From Mycobacterium dioxanotrophicus (GTDB lineage: Bacteria; Actinomycetota; Actinomycetes; Mycobacteriales; Mycobacteriaceae), in assembly GCF_002157835.1 (NCBI RefSeq), contig NZ_CP020809.1, forward strand, positions 3,224,001-3,288,000: a DNA stretch of 64,000 nucleotides. Reading direction: 5' to 3'. Under the pieces are notes generated by a model. It had not been told where the DNA came from. It saw only the letters and a list, made by a program, of their open reading frames with translations, and searched no databases. The position numbers and the translations under genes are program-made. Each line of letters opens with the position of its first letter. Positions within the stretch are counted from its first letter, which is position 1. Below are positions 9,822-23,051 of the stretch, piece after piece.

Positions 9822-10718
9822 TTATCGCGTGCGGCCCCGCGATGTTTCGGTGTCCAGCGCTTCGAGCAGCGTGTCACACTCGCCGAGCAGCCGGGCCCGC
9901 AACGGAGCGGCCCGCTCGGTGATGTCCTGCTGCGCGCGCACGTATTCGGCTCGCCCGGCCGGCGTTTCGATGGCGATCGGCGCGAAACCGAAGTCTTCGA
10001 GGTCGTACGGGCTGGCCCGCATGTCGACGGCCCGTGCGTCGGCGGCCAGCTCCAGGGCATCCATGACCAGCTCGGAGGCCACCAGCGGGCTCAGCTTGTA
10101 GGCCCACTTGTAGCAGTCCATGGCGGCGTGGATGCAGCCCGGCTGCTCGGTGCGGATCTGCGTCTCGCGGCGCAGCGGCTGCTCGTTGCGGGGGACGGCG
10201 GGTTCGGTGAAGAACCGGAACGCGTCGAAGTGACTGCAGCGCAGTGGCAGCGAGTCGACGACGGCGTCGGTTCCGGCGGCGCCGAGCCGCAGCGGCACCT
10301 GGCCGTGCCGCTTCTCGGGCGTGCGGTACACCATGGCCCACTCGTGCAGGCCGAAGCAGTTCAGCCGCGGCGGACGGGCCGCCGTCGCGCGCAGCAGCTG
10401 CGCGACGAACCGGACCGTGTCCGCGCGCGACCGCAGATGCGCCGGGGTCACCCCGACGCCGTCGCCGACACTGCCGTAGCCGCTCGCACCGAGATAGCGC
10501 CGCGCTGCCGGGCCGGCGAGCACCACGCCGAACCCCGGGTGCCAGCGGCGCAGCTGGCGCGGCCGCAGGCTGTAGTAGGTGAACAGGAAGTCCCACACCG
10601 GGTGCGCCTGGCCGTGTTCCCGGCGCTGCAGATGCGGCGCCAGGAAACGGTCGACGCGGGTGCGGTGCCGCTGCTCCCGTCCGGTCCAGTCCGCCTCTTC
10701 GAGCACCAGCTCAGACAC
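9822..10718 (-). CDS. 3-methyladenine DNA glycosylase-annotated conserved protein
   Basis: The 298-residue product begins at GTG 10718 ([18 protein letters not shown]) and overlaps the end of the upstream CNNM gene by 8 bp. It resembles a conserved actinobacterial protein often labelled 3-methyladenine DNA glycosylase, with stretches such as HPVWDFLFTYYSLRPRQLRRWHPGFG, LNCFGLHEWAMVY and GCIHAAMDCYKWAYKLSPL. I see no helix-hairpin-helix motif, so the catalytic assignment is uncertain. The frame continues upstream to 11114, but that stretch is antiparallel in character to the real CNNM reading frame and was excluded. Confidence 0.85.
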   Translation of the reverse strand: MSELVLEEADWTGREQRHRTRVDRFLAPHLQRREHGQAHPVWDFLFTYYSLRPRQLRRWHPGFGVVLAGPAARRYLGASGYGSVGDGVGVTPAHLRSRADTVRFVAQLLRATAARPPRLNCFGLHEWAMVYRTPEKRHGQVPLRLGAAGTDAVVDSLPLRCSHFDAFRFFTEPAVPRNEQPLRRETQIRTEQPGCIHAAMDCYKWAYKLSPLVASELVMDALELAADARAVDMRASPYDLEDFGFAPIAIETPAGRAEYVRAQQDITERAAPLRARLLGECDTLLEALDTETSRGRTR

Positions 10719-11761
10719 GATGGGTTCCGTCGCGCACGGTGCCGACCAGGTCCTCGACCAGATCCTCCAGCGCCACCATCGCGGTGACGGCGCCGCCGGC
10801 CGTGTCATCGGTAACCAGTGCCAGGTGGCTGTTGCTGCGCCGCAGCCGCGACAACGCGTCGGGCACCGGAAGCGACGCGGGCACCTGCGGCAGGGGCCGC
10901 ACCATCGACACGTCGAGGACGGCCTCGGGATCGTCGACCTCCGGCAGCACGTCCTTGATGTGCAGGTACCCGATGAACTCGCCGAACGAATCGGCCACCG
11001 GGAAGCGGGAGTAACCGGTTTCGGCGAGGGCCCGCTCGACGTCGCCGACTGTCGGACCCGAGCCGGGGGCGGCGACGCGGATCGCATGCATCTCCGACAG
11101 CGGCATCGCGACATCGGCGACCTTGCGGGTCCGGGTCTGCAATGCCCGGGTCAGCCGCAGGTGCTCCTCGGCGTCGAGCAGGCCCTCCGAGAGGGATTCG
11201 GCGATCATCTCCGAGAGCTCGACGGTCGAGACCGCCGACTCGAGCTCGTCGCGGGTCTCGACCCGGAACAGCCGCAGTGTGGCGTTGGCGCACCAGTTGT
11301 AGAACGCGATGAACGGCCGGGCCGCGCGGATGTAGACCAGATACGTCGGGATCAGCAGCATGGCCGCCGACTCCGGGCCGGCGATCGCGATGTTCTTCGG
11401 CACCATCTCGCCGAGCAGCACGTGCAGCGTCACCACGATCGCCAGCGACACCACGAACGACACCGTGTGCAGTACCGCGTCGGACACCCCGACGAGCTCG
11501 AACGGTTTCGACAGCAGATGGGCCACCGCAGGCTCACCCACGCGGCCCAGCAGGATCGAACAGATCGTGATGCCCAACTGCGATCCCGCGAGCATGAGCG
11601 ACAGGTTCTCGCCCGCGCGGATCACGGTCACCGCACTGCGTTTGCCTTGCTCGGCCAACGCCTGCAGCCGGTCGCGGCGCGCCGAGATGAGCGCGAACTC
11701 CGAAGCCACGAAGAACGCGTTGGCCGCCAGCAGCACAAGCGTGAGCAGCACCCCGAAGACG

Positions 11762-11769
<8 letters not shown>
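10711..11769 (-). CDS. CNNM/CBS-domain transmembrane protein (Rv1841c-like)
   Basis: The 352-residue protein has an N-terminal CNNM (DUF21) membrane domain with about four helices ([32 protein letters not shown]). A pair of CBS domains follows ([46 protein letters not shown]). CNNM/CorC-type proteins are linked to magnesium and divalent-cation efflux or homeostasis. It lacks the C-terminal CorC_HlyC domain present in its upstream partner. It overlaps that partner by 8 bp and the downstream gene by 8 bp, so the three form a tight operon. Confidence 0.92.
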
Positions 11770-13135
<1,366 letters not shown>

Positions 13136-13368
13136 CGGGGCCTCGCAGCCGGGGCGCCGGGCAGAAGGCCCGGCCGACTAGTAGATGGGTCGCCCGTGTC
13201 GGCGTCCGAAGCTGTCTGCTGTTCCGCGGAGAAGGCCGGTTCAGAACCGGAGGCCTCAGCGGGTGCCTGCGGCACGTGAACCCTTTCGTTCGGATGGCGC
13301 AGCGAGATCTGGCCAGCAGTGAATGCGATGAGCGTCCATCTTATCGCGGCCGCGAGCAGCCGGCTGCG

Positions 13369-16273
<2,905 letters not shown>

Positions 16274-16333
16274 GCAGCAGCCTTTCGATTGTTGTTATCG
16301 CAGAACGCTTTTCCACCGGCAGCGCAACTACGC

Positions 16334-17317
16334 CTAACCGGACCAACCGCTGAACAGGCGGCGCAGCTCGGTCAACCAGGGGACGGCCACTGCGACCGTG
16401 GGAACGACGAGGACGGCGACCGCGGCCAGATAGGCGGTCACTGCGAGCGGGACACTGTTGGGCTTTCCGCCGAGCCGCCGCACGCGGATCACTGTCGTGG
16501 GACCGCCTGCGGCCATGGCCCCCGACGGGGTGCGGCCTGAGGCGCAGGCGACCAGGGCGCGTGCCAGGGGCGTCGGCCCGGCGGTCCGCACCGCGGCGTC
16601 GTCGGCCAGTAGTTCGATCAGCAGCCGGACCGCGTCGAGTGCGCTGGCGCTACGGACGAACCGGGGAAATGCGGCGTGCACCGCGGTGAACATCTCGAGC
16701 ACCAGATCGTGGCGGGCCCGCAGATGTGCTCGTTCATGCGTGATGATCGCGGCGATCTCACTGTCGGACAAGGTGGTCAGGGTGCCTTCGCTGACCACGA
16801 CGCGGCTCCGGACGCCGGGCAGACAGTAGGCAAGCGGTTGGGCCACGTCGAGGATCCGTAGGCCACCGCGTGCGAGCGGGACGTTGATTCCCGCGGGGGT
16901 ACAGAGATGCGGCGGCAGCCCGTCGCGGGACTTACCGAGCAGATCGACCATCATGCGGTGATGTGCGCGCCTGCGCCGGGTGGCGATGGCCACCTGTACG
17001 ACGGCCAGGCACAGCCGCGCGCCGATGAACAGCGTGACCGTGAACACCACCACGTAGGTCAGCCAGAGTGGCAAGCTCAGTGCGGCGATCTCGCCGGTGA
17101 TGGTGGCCGTCGGGCGGCCGTCCGGGCCGGGTACGAAGAGCCTGCTGGCGATGGCGATTCCGGCCGAGAATGCCGACAGCACGGCGGCCAGCGCGATCGA
17201 CTGCCACAACACGATCGCCGCGCGGGGTGCCCGCAGGGGCCAGGAAGCACGTGCCAACATCGCGGGCACCGGCCCCACCAGGGCCAGCGCTACGAGAGTG
17301 AAGGCCAGCGCGGACAC
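16334..17317 (-). CDS. blaR: M56-family membrane metallopeptidase, BlaR1-like
   Basis: The 327-residue membrane protein has several hydrophobic helices (about 1-20, 35-58, 78-110) and a zinc peptidase motif HERAH (H194, E195, H198). A last transmembrane segment lies near residues 297-315 (LAVTAYLAAVAVLVVPTVAVAV). It lacks the C-terminal penicillin-binding sensor domain of staphylococcal BlaR1, as is usual for the mycobacterial Rv1845c type. It follows blaI by 14 bp, so a BlaI-BlaR pair is expected, in which the protease would relieve BlaI repression. Confidence 0.9.
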   Translation of the reverse strand: MSALAFTLVALALVGPVPAMLARASWPLRAPRAAIVLWQSIALAAVLSAFSAGIAIASRLFVPGPDGRPTATITGEIAALSLPLWLTYVVVFTVTLFIGARLCLAVVQVAIATRRRRAHHRMMVDLLGKSRDGLPPHLCTPAGINVPLARGGLRILDVAQPLAYCLPGVRSRVVVSEGTLTTLSDSEIAAIITHERAHLRARHDLVLEMFTAVHAAFPRFVRSASALDAVRLLIELLADDAAVRTAGPTPLARALVACASGRTPSGAMAAGGPTTVIRVRRLGGKPNSVPLAVTAYLAAVAVLVVPTVAVAVPWLTELRRLFSGWSG

Positions 17318-17331
17318 GCCGTAAGTCTCTC

Positions 17332-17748
17332 TCAGGAGATGCCGGAATTGCCAGCCGGTGGCGGAATTCGGTCCTTGCTCTCCAGCTCGGCGAGAGCCCG
17401 CCGCAGGGCTTCGGCCTCGTCCGCTCCGACCCGTTCGACGAAGTGAACGAGTGCGGCCCGGCGGCTGCCGGAGTCTGCGGCCTGATCGAGGGCGTCGACC
17501 ATGAGGCCGGCGACGAGCTCGTCGCGGCCGTGGGTGGGCGCATAACGATGCGCCCGATCATCGCGGTGCTGCACGACCAGGTTCTTCTTCGCGAGTCGTT
17601 GCAGCACGGTCATGATCGTCGTGTAGGCCAAGTCGCGGCGGGCGGCCAGCGCCTCGTGGACTTGGCGAACCGTTTGGGGTTCGGGTGCAGACCACAGGTG
17701 GTCCATCACCTCGCGCTCCAGCTCCCCGAGGCGCGTCAGTTTCGCCAT
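17332..17748 (-). CDS. blaI: BlaI/MecI-family transcriptional repressor
   Basis: The 138-residue protein has a winged-helix DNA-binding domain over its first 80 residues (LGELEREVMDHLWSAPEPQTVRQVHEAL, AYTTIMTVLQRLAKKNLV). A helical dimerisation tail follows (GLMVDALDQAADSGSRRAALVHFVERVGADEAEALRRAL). It is the positional orthologue of Rv1846c, which represses blaC, its own operon and some respiratory genes in M. tuberculosis. A candidate operator lies 34 bp upstream of the start. Confidence 0.95.
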   Translation of the reverse strand: MAKLTRLGELEREVMDHLWSAPEPQTVRQVHEALAARRDLAYTTIMTVLQRLAKKNLVVQHRDDRAHRYAPTHGRDELVAGLMVDALDQAADSGSRRAALVHFVERVGADEAEALRRALAELESKDRIPPPAGNSGIS

Positions 17749-17781
17749 GTTCCGTTCACTTCCTGAGCAGTAAGGCCAGCG

Positions 17782-17798
17782 TACTACGGCGTTACTAC
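17782..17798. promoter_or_regulatory. Candidate BlaI operator (direct TACTAC repeat)
   Basis: TACTAC occurs at 17782-17787 and again at 17793-17798, start to start 11 bp, about one helical turn. It sits 34-50 bp upstream of the blaI start codon. TACTAC/GTAGTA-type half-sites are reported for mycobacterial BlaI, here as a direct rather than inverted pair. Autoregulation is inferred. Confidence 0.5.
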
Positions 17799-17925
17799 CG
17801 CGCGTCGTATCGATTCTGCGGCGGTTGGTGGATGGCGTGTCTCGGTCGGTTAGCCCAAGGTCAGCGCATGTTCGACAGCCCCTGTGAAACGAGTCACACC
17901 GCCTGGCACCTGCCCGCCGTGTAGA

Positions 17926-17944
17926 TATAGTAAGGCTAACCTAA
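17926..17944 (+). promoter_or_regulatory. IdeR (iron) box over the -10 of the FhuF-like gene
   Basis: TATAGTAAGGCTAACCTAA matches 15 of 19 positions of the mycobacterial IdeR consensus TTAGGTTAGGCTAACCTAA. Its first six bases also form a plausible -10 (TATAGT). Iron-loaded IdeR bound here would block transcription of the gene that starts at 17971. Confidence 0.8.
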
Positions 17945-17970
17945 CTCAATCGGGAGCCTTGGGAGGTGTC

Positions 17971-18741
17971 ATGACGGTCGTGGTCGACGACCCCCTGATC
18001 GCGGGTATGGCCATCAGGCGGATGCTGCCGCTGCACGAATCGAGCCGACGGCTGCGCGAGCTGTATCCGGAGTGCCCACGCGTATATGGCGTGGCCGTGA
18101 TGCGGGACCTGTCGCGGCGCCGTTGGTGGCCGTTGGAGGAGGCCATCAGCGCCGGCCGGCTGCAGGGGATGTTCGACGCGGCCGTCGCGGAAACGGGCAA
18201 CCGGGCTGCGGTGGCCCAGCAGCTTGCCGCCACACTCGCGCACGTCGTCATCGGCCGCGTGGTGCCACTGCTGGTTCTGGAGGGGCGGGCCTGGGATACC
18301 GGCCTGGAGAACCTCTGGGTGCATGTCGACTCGGAGGGGGCCATCGACTGGGTCGGTGTGGTCGACCCGGTCTTGCGGGCCCTGCCCGACGACATCCACT
18401 TCAGCGGCAGGCCCTCGCGCATCGCCGACGCGACGCGGGACGGGATCGTGGCGTTGCCCAACGAGGCCGCACTCACCACTTGGGTGGCGCATCGCAGTCA
18501 CCGCGCGCTCGCGCCGCTGTTCGATCAATTGGTCGACATCAGCGGTGGGGCGATATCGACTGTGGCGATGTGGCACATGGTCGGCGCCGCAGTTGTCGGT
18601 GCCGCAACGCAGGTGCCGCTGCTGTCCGGGTGCAGCGAGTTCGTCAGCATGCGACGCGGTCAGGCGGTGCTGGACGCGCTGGCCGGGTTCGGGTTGCCGG
18701 TTCGCGGCGCGGGTCGGGCAGGGAAGGTGTTGCTTAATTAG
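17971..18741 (+). CDS. FhuF-like siderophore-iron reductase-type protein, IdeR-regulated
   Basis: The 256-residue product starts at ATG 17971 behind the ribosome binding site GGGAGGT; an upstream in-frame start at 17884 would lie before the IdeR box and was rejected. The central region (AHVVIGRVVPLLVLEGRAWD, NLWVHVDSEGAIDWVGVVDP) and HR..LAPLFDQL resemble FhuF / IucA-IucC C-terminal-like iron-mobilising proteins. The C-terminal Cys cluster that binds 2Fe-2S in FhuF is absent: only one Cys (LSGCSEF) lies in the last 60 residues, so redox function is doubtful. The strong IdeR box in its promoter supports a role in iron acquisition. Confidence 0.75.
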   Translation: MTVVVDDPLIAGMAIRRMLPLHESSRRLRELYPECPRVYGVAVMRDLSRRRWWPLEEAISAGRLQGMFDAAVAETGNRAAVAQQLAATLAHVVIGRVVPLLVLEGRAWDTGLENLWVHVDSEGAIDWVGVVDPVLRALPDDIHFSGRPSRIADATRDGIVALPNEAALTTWVAHRSHRALAPLFDQLVDISGGAISTVAMWHMVGAAVVGAATQVPLLSGCSEFVSMRRGQAVLDALAGFGLPVRGAGRAGKVLLN

Positions 18742-18756
18742 GGCAGCCTTGCCTAT
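18738..18756 (+). promoter_or_regulatory. Second IdeR-like box overlapping an sRNA promoter
   Basis: TTAGGGCAGCCTTGCCTAT matches about 13 of 19 consensus IdeR positions and is itself an imperfect palindrome. It overlaps the stop codon of the FhuF-like gene. It also overlaps a promoter: TTGCTT at 18730-18735, 18-bp spacer, TATTAT at 18754-18759. No protein gene starts directly behind it; a terminated short transcript does. Confidence 0.7.
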
Positions 18757-18765
18757 TATTTGGAG

Positions 18766-18868
18766 AACAAGCTAACGGACCGAGCCGGAGTCCTGAGGGC
18801 TGCAGAGACCCCCGGTCCATTCGAAGGGCGGGTCCCGCGCGTATTGCGCGGGACCCGCCCGCTTTCTT
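18766..18868 (+). ncRNA. mrsI: Iron-regulated small RNA, MrsI (ncRv11846) homologue by position
   Basis: A promoter with -10 TATTAT at 18754-18759 predicts a transcript from about 18766. It ends about 100 nt later at a strong intrinsic terminator (15-bp perfect stem 18826-18860, then GCTTTCTT). No open reading frame with a ribosome binding site fits. In M. tuberculosis the sRNA MrsI (ncRv11846) lies in the same place, between Rv1846c (blaI) and Rv1847, on the same strand. It is IdeR-controlled and represses non-essential iron proteins under iron limitation. Synteny, IdeR box, size and terminator all agree. The 5' end is estimated and the seed region was not compared. Confidence 0.82.
18826..18868 (+). 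terminator. Intrinsic terminator of the MrsI-like sRNA and FhuF-like gene
   Basis: This is a perfect 15-bp inverted repeat (GGGCGGGTCCCGCGC at 18826-18840 with its complement at 18846-18860), a 5-nt loop, then GCTTTCTT. It is the most canonical Rho-independent terminator in the window. Confidence 0.9.
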
Positions 18869-18898
18869 ACGACGATCGGCCGTGTAGACACGAGGACT

Positions 18899-19303
18899 GT
18901 GACGACAGACGTGCCCGAGGACCTCGGCAAGGGATTCGACAACGTAATCGGCCTGAAGTACGTCGAGCTCAGTCCCGACGGCGGCCGGGCGCAGCTGACC
19001 ATCACCGATGAGCTGTTGCAACCGTGGGGGATCATGCACGGTGGCGTGTACTGCGCGATCGTCGAGAGCCTGGCAAGCGTGTCGGCTCACGTCTGGCTCT
19101 CCGAGCACGGCGGGGGGACCGTCGTGGGCGTCAACAACAACACCGACTTCCTGCGGGCGATCGGATCCGGCACTGTCACAGCGGTTTCCACGCCGATTCA
19201 CAGGGGCCGCCGCCAGCAGCTGTGGCTGATCACCATCACCGACGAGAACGACAAGCTCGTGGCCCGCGGCCAGGTGCGGTTGCAGAACCTCCCGACGGAG
19301 TAG
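18899..19303 (+). CDS. PaaI-type hotdog-fold thioesterase (Rv1847-like)
   Basis: The 134-residue single-domain hotdog protein has the PaaI/acyl-CoA thioesterase signature around [27 protein letters not shown], where the HGG turn and following Glu form the active-site helix. A later sheet region is [21 protein letters not shown]. It probably hydrolyses an acyl-CoA; the substrate is unknown. GTG at 18899 is the first start of the frame. It is the positional orthologue of Rv1847, which lies between blaI and ureA in M. tuberculosis and is reported in the BlaI regulon there. Confidence 0.92.
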   Translation: MTTDVPEDLGKGFDNVIGLKYVELSPDGGRAQLTITDELLQPWGIMHGGVYCAIVESLASVSAHVWLSEHGGGTVVGVNNNTDFLRAIGSGTVTAVSTPIHRGRRQQLWLITITDENDKLVARGQVRLQNLPTE

Positions 19304-19356
19304 CCCGAATTCGCGTGCGCTGCTGACTCGCGCGCGCCGTGGCAGTATCGCGCTCT

Positions 19357-19659
19357 ATGCGATTGACCCCGCACGAGACCGAGCGGCTGCTGCTGTCCTA
19401 TGCCGCCGAACTGGCTCGGCGCAGACAGGCCCGCGGGCTGCGGCTCAATCATCCCGAAGCCGTTGCGGTGATCACCGATCACCTGCTGGAAGGTGCGCGG
19501 GACGGGCGCACGGTCGCCGAGCTCATGGTCAGTGGCCGCGGTGTGCTCAGCCGCGACGAGGTGATGGAGGGTGTGCCCGAGATGCTCGACGAAGTGCAGG
19601 TGGAGGCCACTTTCCCGGATGGCACCAAGCTGGTCACCGTCCACCACCCGATCGGCTGA
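19357..19659 (+). CDS. ureA: Urease gamma subunit
   Basis: The 100-residue UreA starts at ATG 19357 ([27 protein letters not shown]); the frame extends six codons upstream without family similarity. Conserved stretches are [21 protein letters not shown] and [26 protein letters not shown]. It is the first gene of the nickel urease operon, which hydrolyses urea to ammonia and CO2. The next gene follows after 2 bp. Confidence 0.98.
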   Translation: MRLTPHETERLLLSYAAELARRRQARGLRLNHPEAVAVITDHLLEGARDGRTVAELMVSGRGVLSRDEVMEGVPEMLDEVQVEATFPDGTKLVTVHHPIG

Positions 19660-19661
19660 CG

Positions 19662-19979
19662 ATGATCCCGGGAGAGATCGTCTTCGGCGACGGCCCCATC
19701 ACGATCAACGCCGACTCGGTGCGCCGCACCATCGACGTCGTCAACACCGGGGACCGCCCGGTCCAGGTCGGCAGCCACGTGCACCTGCCACAGGCCAACG
19801 CCGCGCTCGATTTCGACCGCGAGGCGGCCTACGGCCATCGGCTCGACATTCCGGCCGGTACCGCCGTCCGGTTCGAACCCGGTGTGCTGCAGCGTGTCTC
19901 GCTGGTCCCGCTGGCCGGCTCCCGCGAGGTGTACGGCATCAGCCTGAATCCGCCGGGACGATTGGACACAACCTCATGA
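19662..19979 (+). CDS. ureB: Urease beta subunit
   Basis: The 105-residue UreB begins [18 protein letters not shown], with the family motifs [26 protein letters not shown] and GTAVRFEPG. It overlaps ureC by 4 bp (ATGA). Beta and gamma chains are separate polypeptides, the common bacterial arrangement. Confidence 0.98.
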   Translation: MIPGEIVFGDGPITINADSVRRTIDVVNTGDRPVQVGSHVHLPQANAALDFDREAAYGHRLDIPAGTAVRFEPGVLQRVSLVPLAGSREVYGISLNPPGRLDTTS

Positions 19980-21697
19980 GTGAGCTGAGCCGGGCGCGCT
20001 ACGCCGCGCTGTTCGGGCCGACGACCGGGGACCGGATCCGGCTGGCCGACACCGAGCTGTTCGTCGAGATCACCGAAGACCGCAGCGGCGGGCCGGGATT
20101 GGCCGGTGACGAGGCGGTGTTCGGTGGTGGCAAGGTGTTGCGGGAATCGATGGGCCAGGCCCGCGTCACCCGGGCCGACGGCGCTCCGGACACCGTCATC
20201 ACGGGTGTGGTGATCATCGACCACTGGGGAATCATCAAGGCCGACATCGGCATCCGCGACGGTCGCATCGCCGCCATCGGAAAGGCCGGCAACCCCGCCA
20301 TCATGGCAGGAGTCCATCCGGACCTGGTGGTCGGCCCGTCCACGGAGGTCATCGCGGGCAACGGGCGCATCGTCACCGCCGGTGCCATCGACTGTCATGT
20401 GCATCTGATCTGCCCGCAGATCATGGCCGAGGCCCTCGGCGGCGGCATCACCACGATCGTCGCGGGCGGCACCGGCCCGGCCGAGGGAAGCAAGGCCACC
20501 ACTGTCACCCCGGGCGCCTGGCATCTGGCCCGCATGCTCGAGGCGCTCGACGGCTGGCCGCTCAACGTGGCGCTGCTGGCCAAGGGAAACACCGTCAGCG
20601 CCGAGGCGATGTGGGAGCAATTGCGCGGGGGGGCAGCGGGTTTCAAACTGCACGAGGATTGGGGCACCACACCGGCGGCCATCGACGCCTGCCTCACGGT
20701 GGCCGACGCCGCGGGGGTTCAGGTCAACATCCACACCGACACCCTCAACGAGGCCGGTTTCGTCGAGGACACGCTGGCCGCGATCAAGGGACGCGCCATC
20801 CACGCGTACCACACCGAGGGCGCGGGCGGCGGACACGCACCGGACATCATCACCGTCGCCGCTCACCCCAATGTGCTGCCCAGCTCGACCAATCCGACGC
20901 GGCCACACACCGTCAACACCCTCGACGAACATCTCGACATGCTCATGGTGTGCCACCACCTCAACCCCAGTGTCCCGGAGGATCTGGCGTTCGCGGAGAG
21001 CCGCATCCGGCCGTCGACCATCGCTGCCGAGGATCTGCTGCACGACCTCGGCGCCATCTCGATGATCGGCAGTGACGCGCAGGCCATGGGCCGCGTCGGG
21101 GAAGTGGTGCTGCGCACCTGGCAGACCGCGCATGTGATGAAGCGGCGGCGTGGTGCACTCGACGGCGACGGCGCCGCCGACAACCTCCGGGTCCGCCGCT
21201 ACGTCGCGAAATACACCATCTGCCCGGCGATCGCGCATGGGATGGACGACGAGATCGGCTCGGTCGAGGTGGGCAAGCTCGCCGATCTGGTGTTGTGGGA
21301 TCCGGCCTTCTTCGGGGTGCGGCCGCACGTCGTGCTGAAGGGCGGGATGATCGCCTGGGCGGCGATGGGTGATGCCAACGCCTCGATTCCGACCCCGCAA
21401 CCGGTGTTGCCGCGGCCCATGTTCGGCGCCGCGCCCGCGGCTGCGGCTGCGACGTCGCTGCACTTCGTCTCGCCCCAGGCCGTCGCCGACGGGCTGGCCG
21501 AGCGGCTCGATGTCCGGCGAAAGCTCGCTCCTGTCAAGGATGTTCGGAAGATCGGCAAGGCGCACATGCCGCTCAACGACGCGTTGCCGCGCATCGAGGT
21601 GGATCCCGACACGTTCACGGTGCGCATCGACGGCGAGGTGTGGCAGGAGCAGCCCGCGGCCGAACTGCCGATGGCCCAGCGATACTTCCTGTTCTGA
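19976..21697 (+). CDS. ureC: Urease alpha (catalytic) subunit
   Basis: The 573-residue UreC starts at ATG 19976 ([23 protein letters not shown]), overlapping ureB by 4 bp; the longer frame back to 19571 is not coding. Nickel-site elements are visible: [12 protein letters not shown] (two His ligands), GFKLHEDWG with the Lys that is carbamylated, and [11 protein letters not shown]. The flap segment [22 protein letters not shown] carries the catalytic His. Length and motifs indicate an intact active enzyme. Confidence 0.98.
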   Translation: MSELSRARYAALFGPTTGDRIRLADTELFVEITEDRSGGPGLAGDEAVFGGGKVLRESMGQARVTRADGAPDTVITGVVIIDHWGIIKADIGIRDGRIAAIGKAGNPAIMAGVHPDLVVGPSTEVIAGNGRIVTAGAIDCHVHLICPQIMAEALGGGITTIVAGGTGPAEGSKATTVTPGAWHLARMLEALDGWPLNVALLAKGNTVSAEAMWEQLRGGAAGFKLHEDWGTTPAAIDACLTVADAAGVQVNIHTDTLNEAGFVEDTLAAIKGRAIHAYHTEGAGGGHAPDIITVAAHPNVLPSSTNPTRPHTVNTLDEHLDMLMVCHHLNPSVPEDLAFAESRIRPSTIAAEDLLHDLGAISMIGSDAQAMGRVGEVVLRTWQTAHVMKRRRGALDGDGAADNLRVRRYVAKYTICPAIAHGMDDEIGSVEVGKLADLVLWDPAFFGVRPHVVLKGGMIAWAAMGDANASIPTPQPVLPRPMFGAAPAAAAATSLHFVSPQAVADGLAERLDVRRKLAPVKDVRKIGKAHMPLNDALPRIEVDPDTFTVRIDGEVWQEQPAAELPMAQRYFLF

Positions 21698-22345
21698 GTG
21701 AGCGCGGAAATGACCGGCCTGGCAACGCTGTTGACGCTTGCGGATTCCCGCCTGCCCATCGGCGGGCACGTGCATTCAGGTGGTGTCGAGGAAGCCGTGG
21801 CCCGCGGGTTGCTCAGCGATGTCGACACGGTGCGGGCGTATCTCGTACGGCGTATCCGCAGCCACGGCCTGGTGACGGCCTCGCTTGCCGTCGCAGTCCG
21901 TACCGGCCTGCTCGATGCTCCTGCGGCCGACGCCGAAACCGACGCCCGTACACCGGCGCCGGCGTCCCGTGCGACGTCGCGCGCGCAGGGGCGTGGGCTG
22001 GTCCGGTTGGCCCGCCGGGTGTGGCTCGACCACGACTGGGACGCACTGGGGGCCAAACCGCATCTGGCCGTCGCGGCCGGAACAGTCGGCGCCGCAGCGG
22101 ATCTGACACCGATACAGATCGCGCTCGCGCTCGTCTACACCACGATGACCGGATCGGCCACCGCCGCGCAACGACTGCTCGCACTCGATCCCGGCGATGT
22201 CGCGGCGCTGACCTTCGACCTGTCGGGGCTGTGCGAATCCACCGCCGCGGCGGCCGCCGCAGGCCTGGCCGATCTGTCCGACCCGCTCCTGGATGTGCTG
22301 GCCCAGCAGCACACCGAGCGTGAGCGACCGCTGTTCGTCTCCTGA
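21698..22345 (+). CDS. ureF: Urease accessory protein UreF
   Basis: The 215-residue helical accessory protein starts at GTG 21698, immediately after the ureC stop. UreF works with UreD and UreG to load nickel. The family start ([27 protein letters not shown]) is clear. A roughly 20-residue Ala/Thr/Arg-rich stretch in the middle ([20 protein letters not shown]) probably marks a loop. The operon lacks ureE, as in other mycobacteria. Confidence 0.95.
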   Translation: MSAEMTGLATLLTLADSRLPIGGHVHSGGVEEAVARGLLSDVDTVRAYLVRRIRSHGLVTASLAVAVRTGLLDAPAADAETDARTPAPASRATSRAQGRGLVRLARRVWLDHDWDALGAKPHLAVAAGTVGAAADLTPIQIALALVYTTMTGSATAAQRLLALDPGDVAALTFDLSGLCESTAAAAAAGLADLSDPLLDVLAQQHTERERPLFVS

Positions 22346-22364
22346 GAGAGGGGAATCCTGCACC

Positions 22365-23051
22365 ATGCCACCACATTTCATCGACGGTGAGCCGCATGCA
22401 CATCCGCCGCGGCCCAAGCGGGCGCGGCAGCCGGGCGAACCGCTGCGCATCGGCATCGGCGGTCCGGTCGGTTCCGGGAAGACCGCACTGGTCGCGGCGT
22501 TGTGCCGGCAGCTGCGCGACGAGCTGTCGCTGGCCGTGCTGACCAACGACATCTACACCACTGAGGACGCGGATTTCCTGCGCAGGCACGCGGTCCTGCC
22601 CGACCAGCGGATCGCCGCCGTGCAGACCGGCGGCTGCCCTCACACTGCGATCCGGGATGACATCACCGCCAACCTCGACGCCATCGACGATCTGATCGAC
22701 ACCAACCCTGGTCTGGACCTGATCCTGGTCGAGTCCGGCGGTGACAACCTCACCGCGACGTTCTCGTCGGGCCTGGTGGACGTGCAGATCTTTGTCGTCG
22801 ACGTCGCCGGCGGCGACAAGGTCCCGCGCAAAGGCGGCCCAGGGGTGACGTTCTCGGATCTGTTGGTGGTCAACAAGACTGACCTGGCCCGACTGGTGGG
22901 GGCCGACCTCGACGTCATGCGTCGCGACGCCGCCCGGGTTCGGGAAGACCGCCCGACCGCACTGATCTCGCTCACCGACGACCCGTCGGCCGGCCCCGTA
23001 CTGACCTGGGTGCGTGAGCAGTTGGCGCTGGCGCAGGCGCCGACCGTGTGA
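22365..23051 (+). CDS. ureG: Urease accessory GTPase UreG
   Basis: The 228-residue GTPase starts at ATG 22365 with AGAGAGGGGAAT upstream as ribosome binding site. It has a P-loop ([15 protein letters not shown]), the nickel-binding CPH motif ([13 protein letters not shown]), a switch region ([16 protein letters not shown]) and NKTD. A His-containing N-terminal extension ([15 protein letters not shown]) may bind nickel and partly compensate for the missing UreE; that role is inference. Confidence 0.97.
   Translation: MPPHFIDGEPHAHPPRPKRARQPGEPLRIGIGGPVGSGKTALVAALCRQLRDELSLAVLTNDIYTTEDADFLRRHAVLPDQRIAAVQTGGCPHTAIRDDITANLDAIDDLIDTNPGLDLILVESGGDNLTATFSSGLVDVQIFVVDVAGGDKVPRKGGPGVTFSDLLVVNKTDLARLVGADLDVMRRDAARVREDRPTALISLTDDPSAGPVLTWVREQLALAQAPTV

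Noticed and set aside
10719..11114. N-terminal extension of the glycosylase-annotated gene up to 11114
   Set aside because: That frame lies wholly within the CNNM gene and is Arg/Ser/Pro-rich; GTG 10718 with an 8-bp overlap fits the operon.
17884..17970. Upstream start for the FhuF-like gene at 17884
   Set aside because: It would place the start codon before the IdeR box and -10 element; ATG 17971 has a good ribosome binding site.
19829..21775. A 648-codon minus-strand frame opposite ureC
   Set aside because: Shadow of the urease alpha chain; no start signal or domain.
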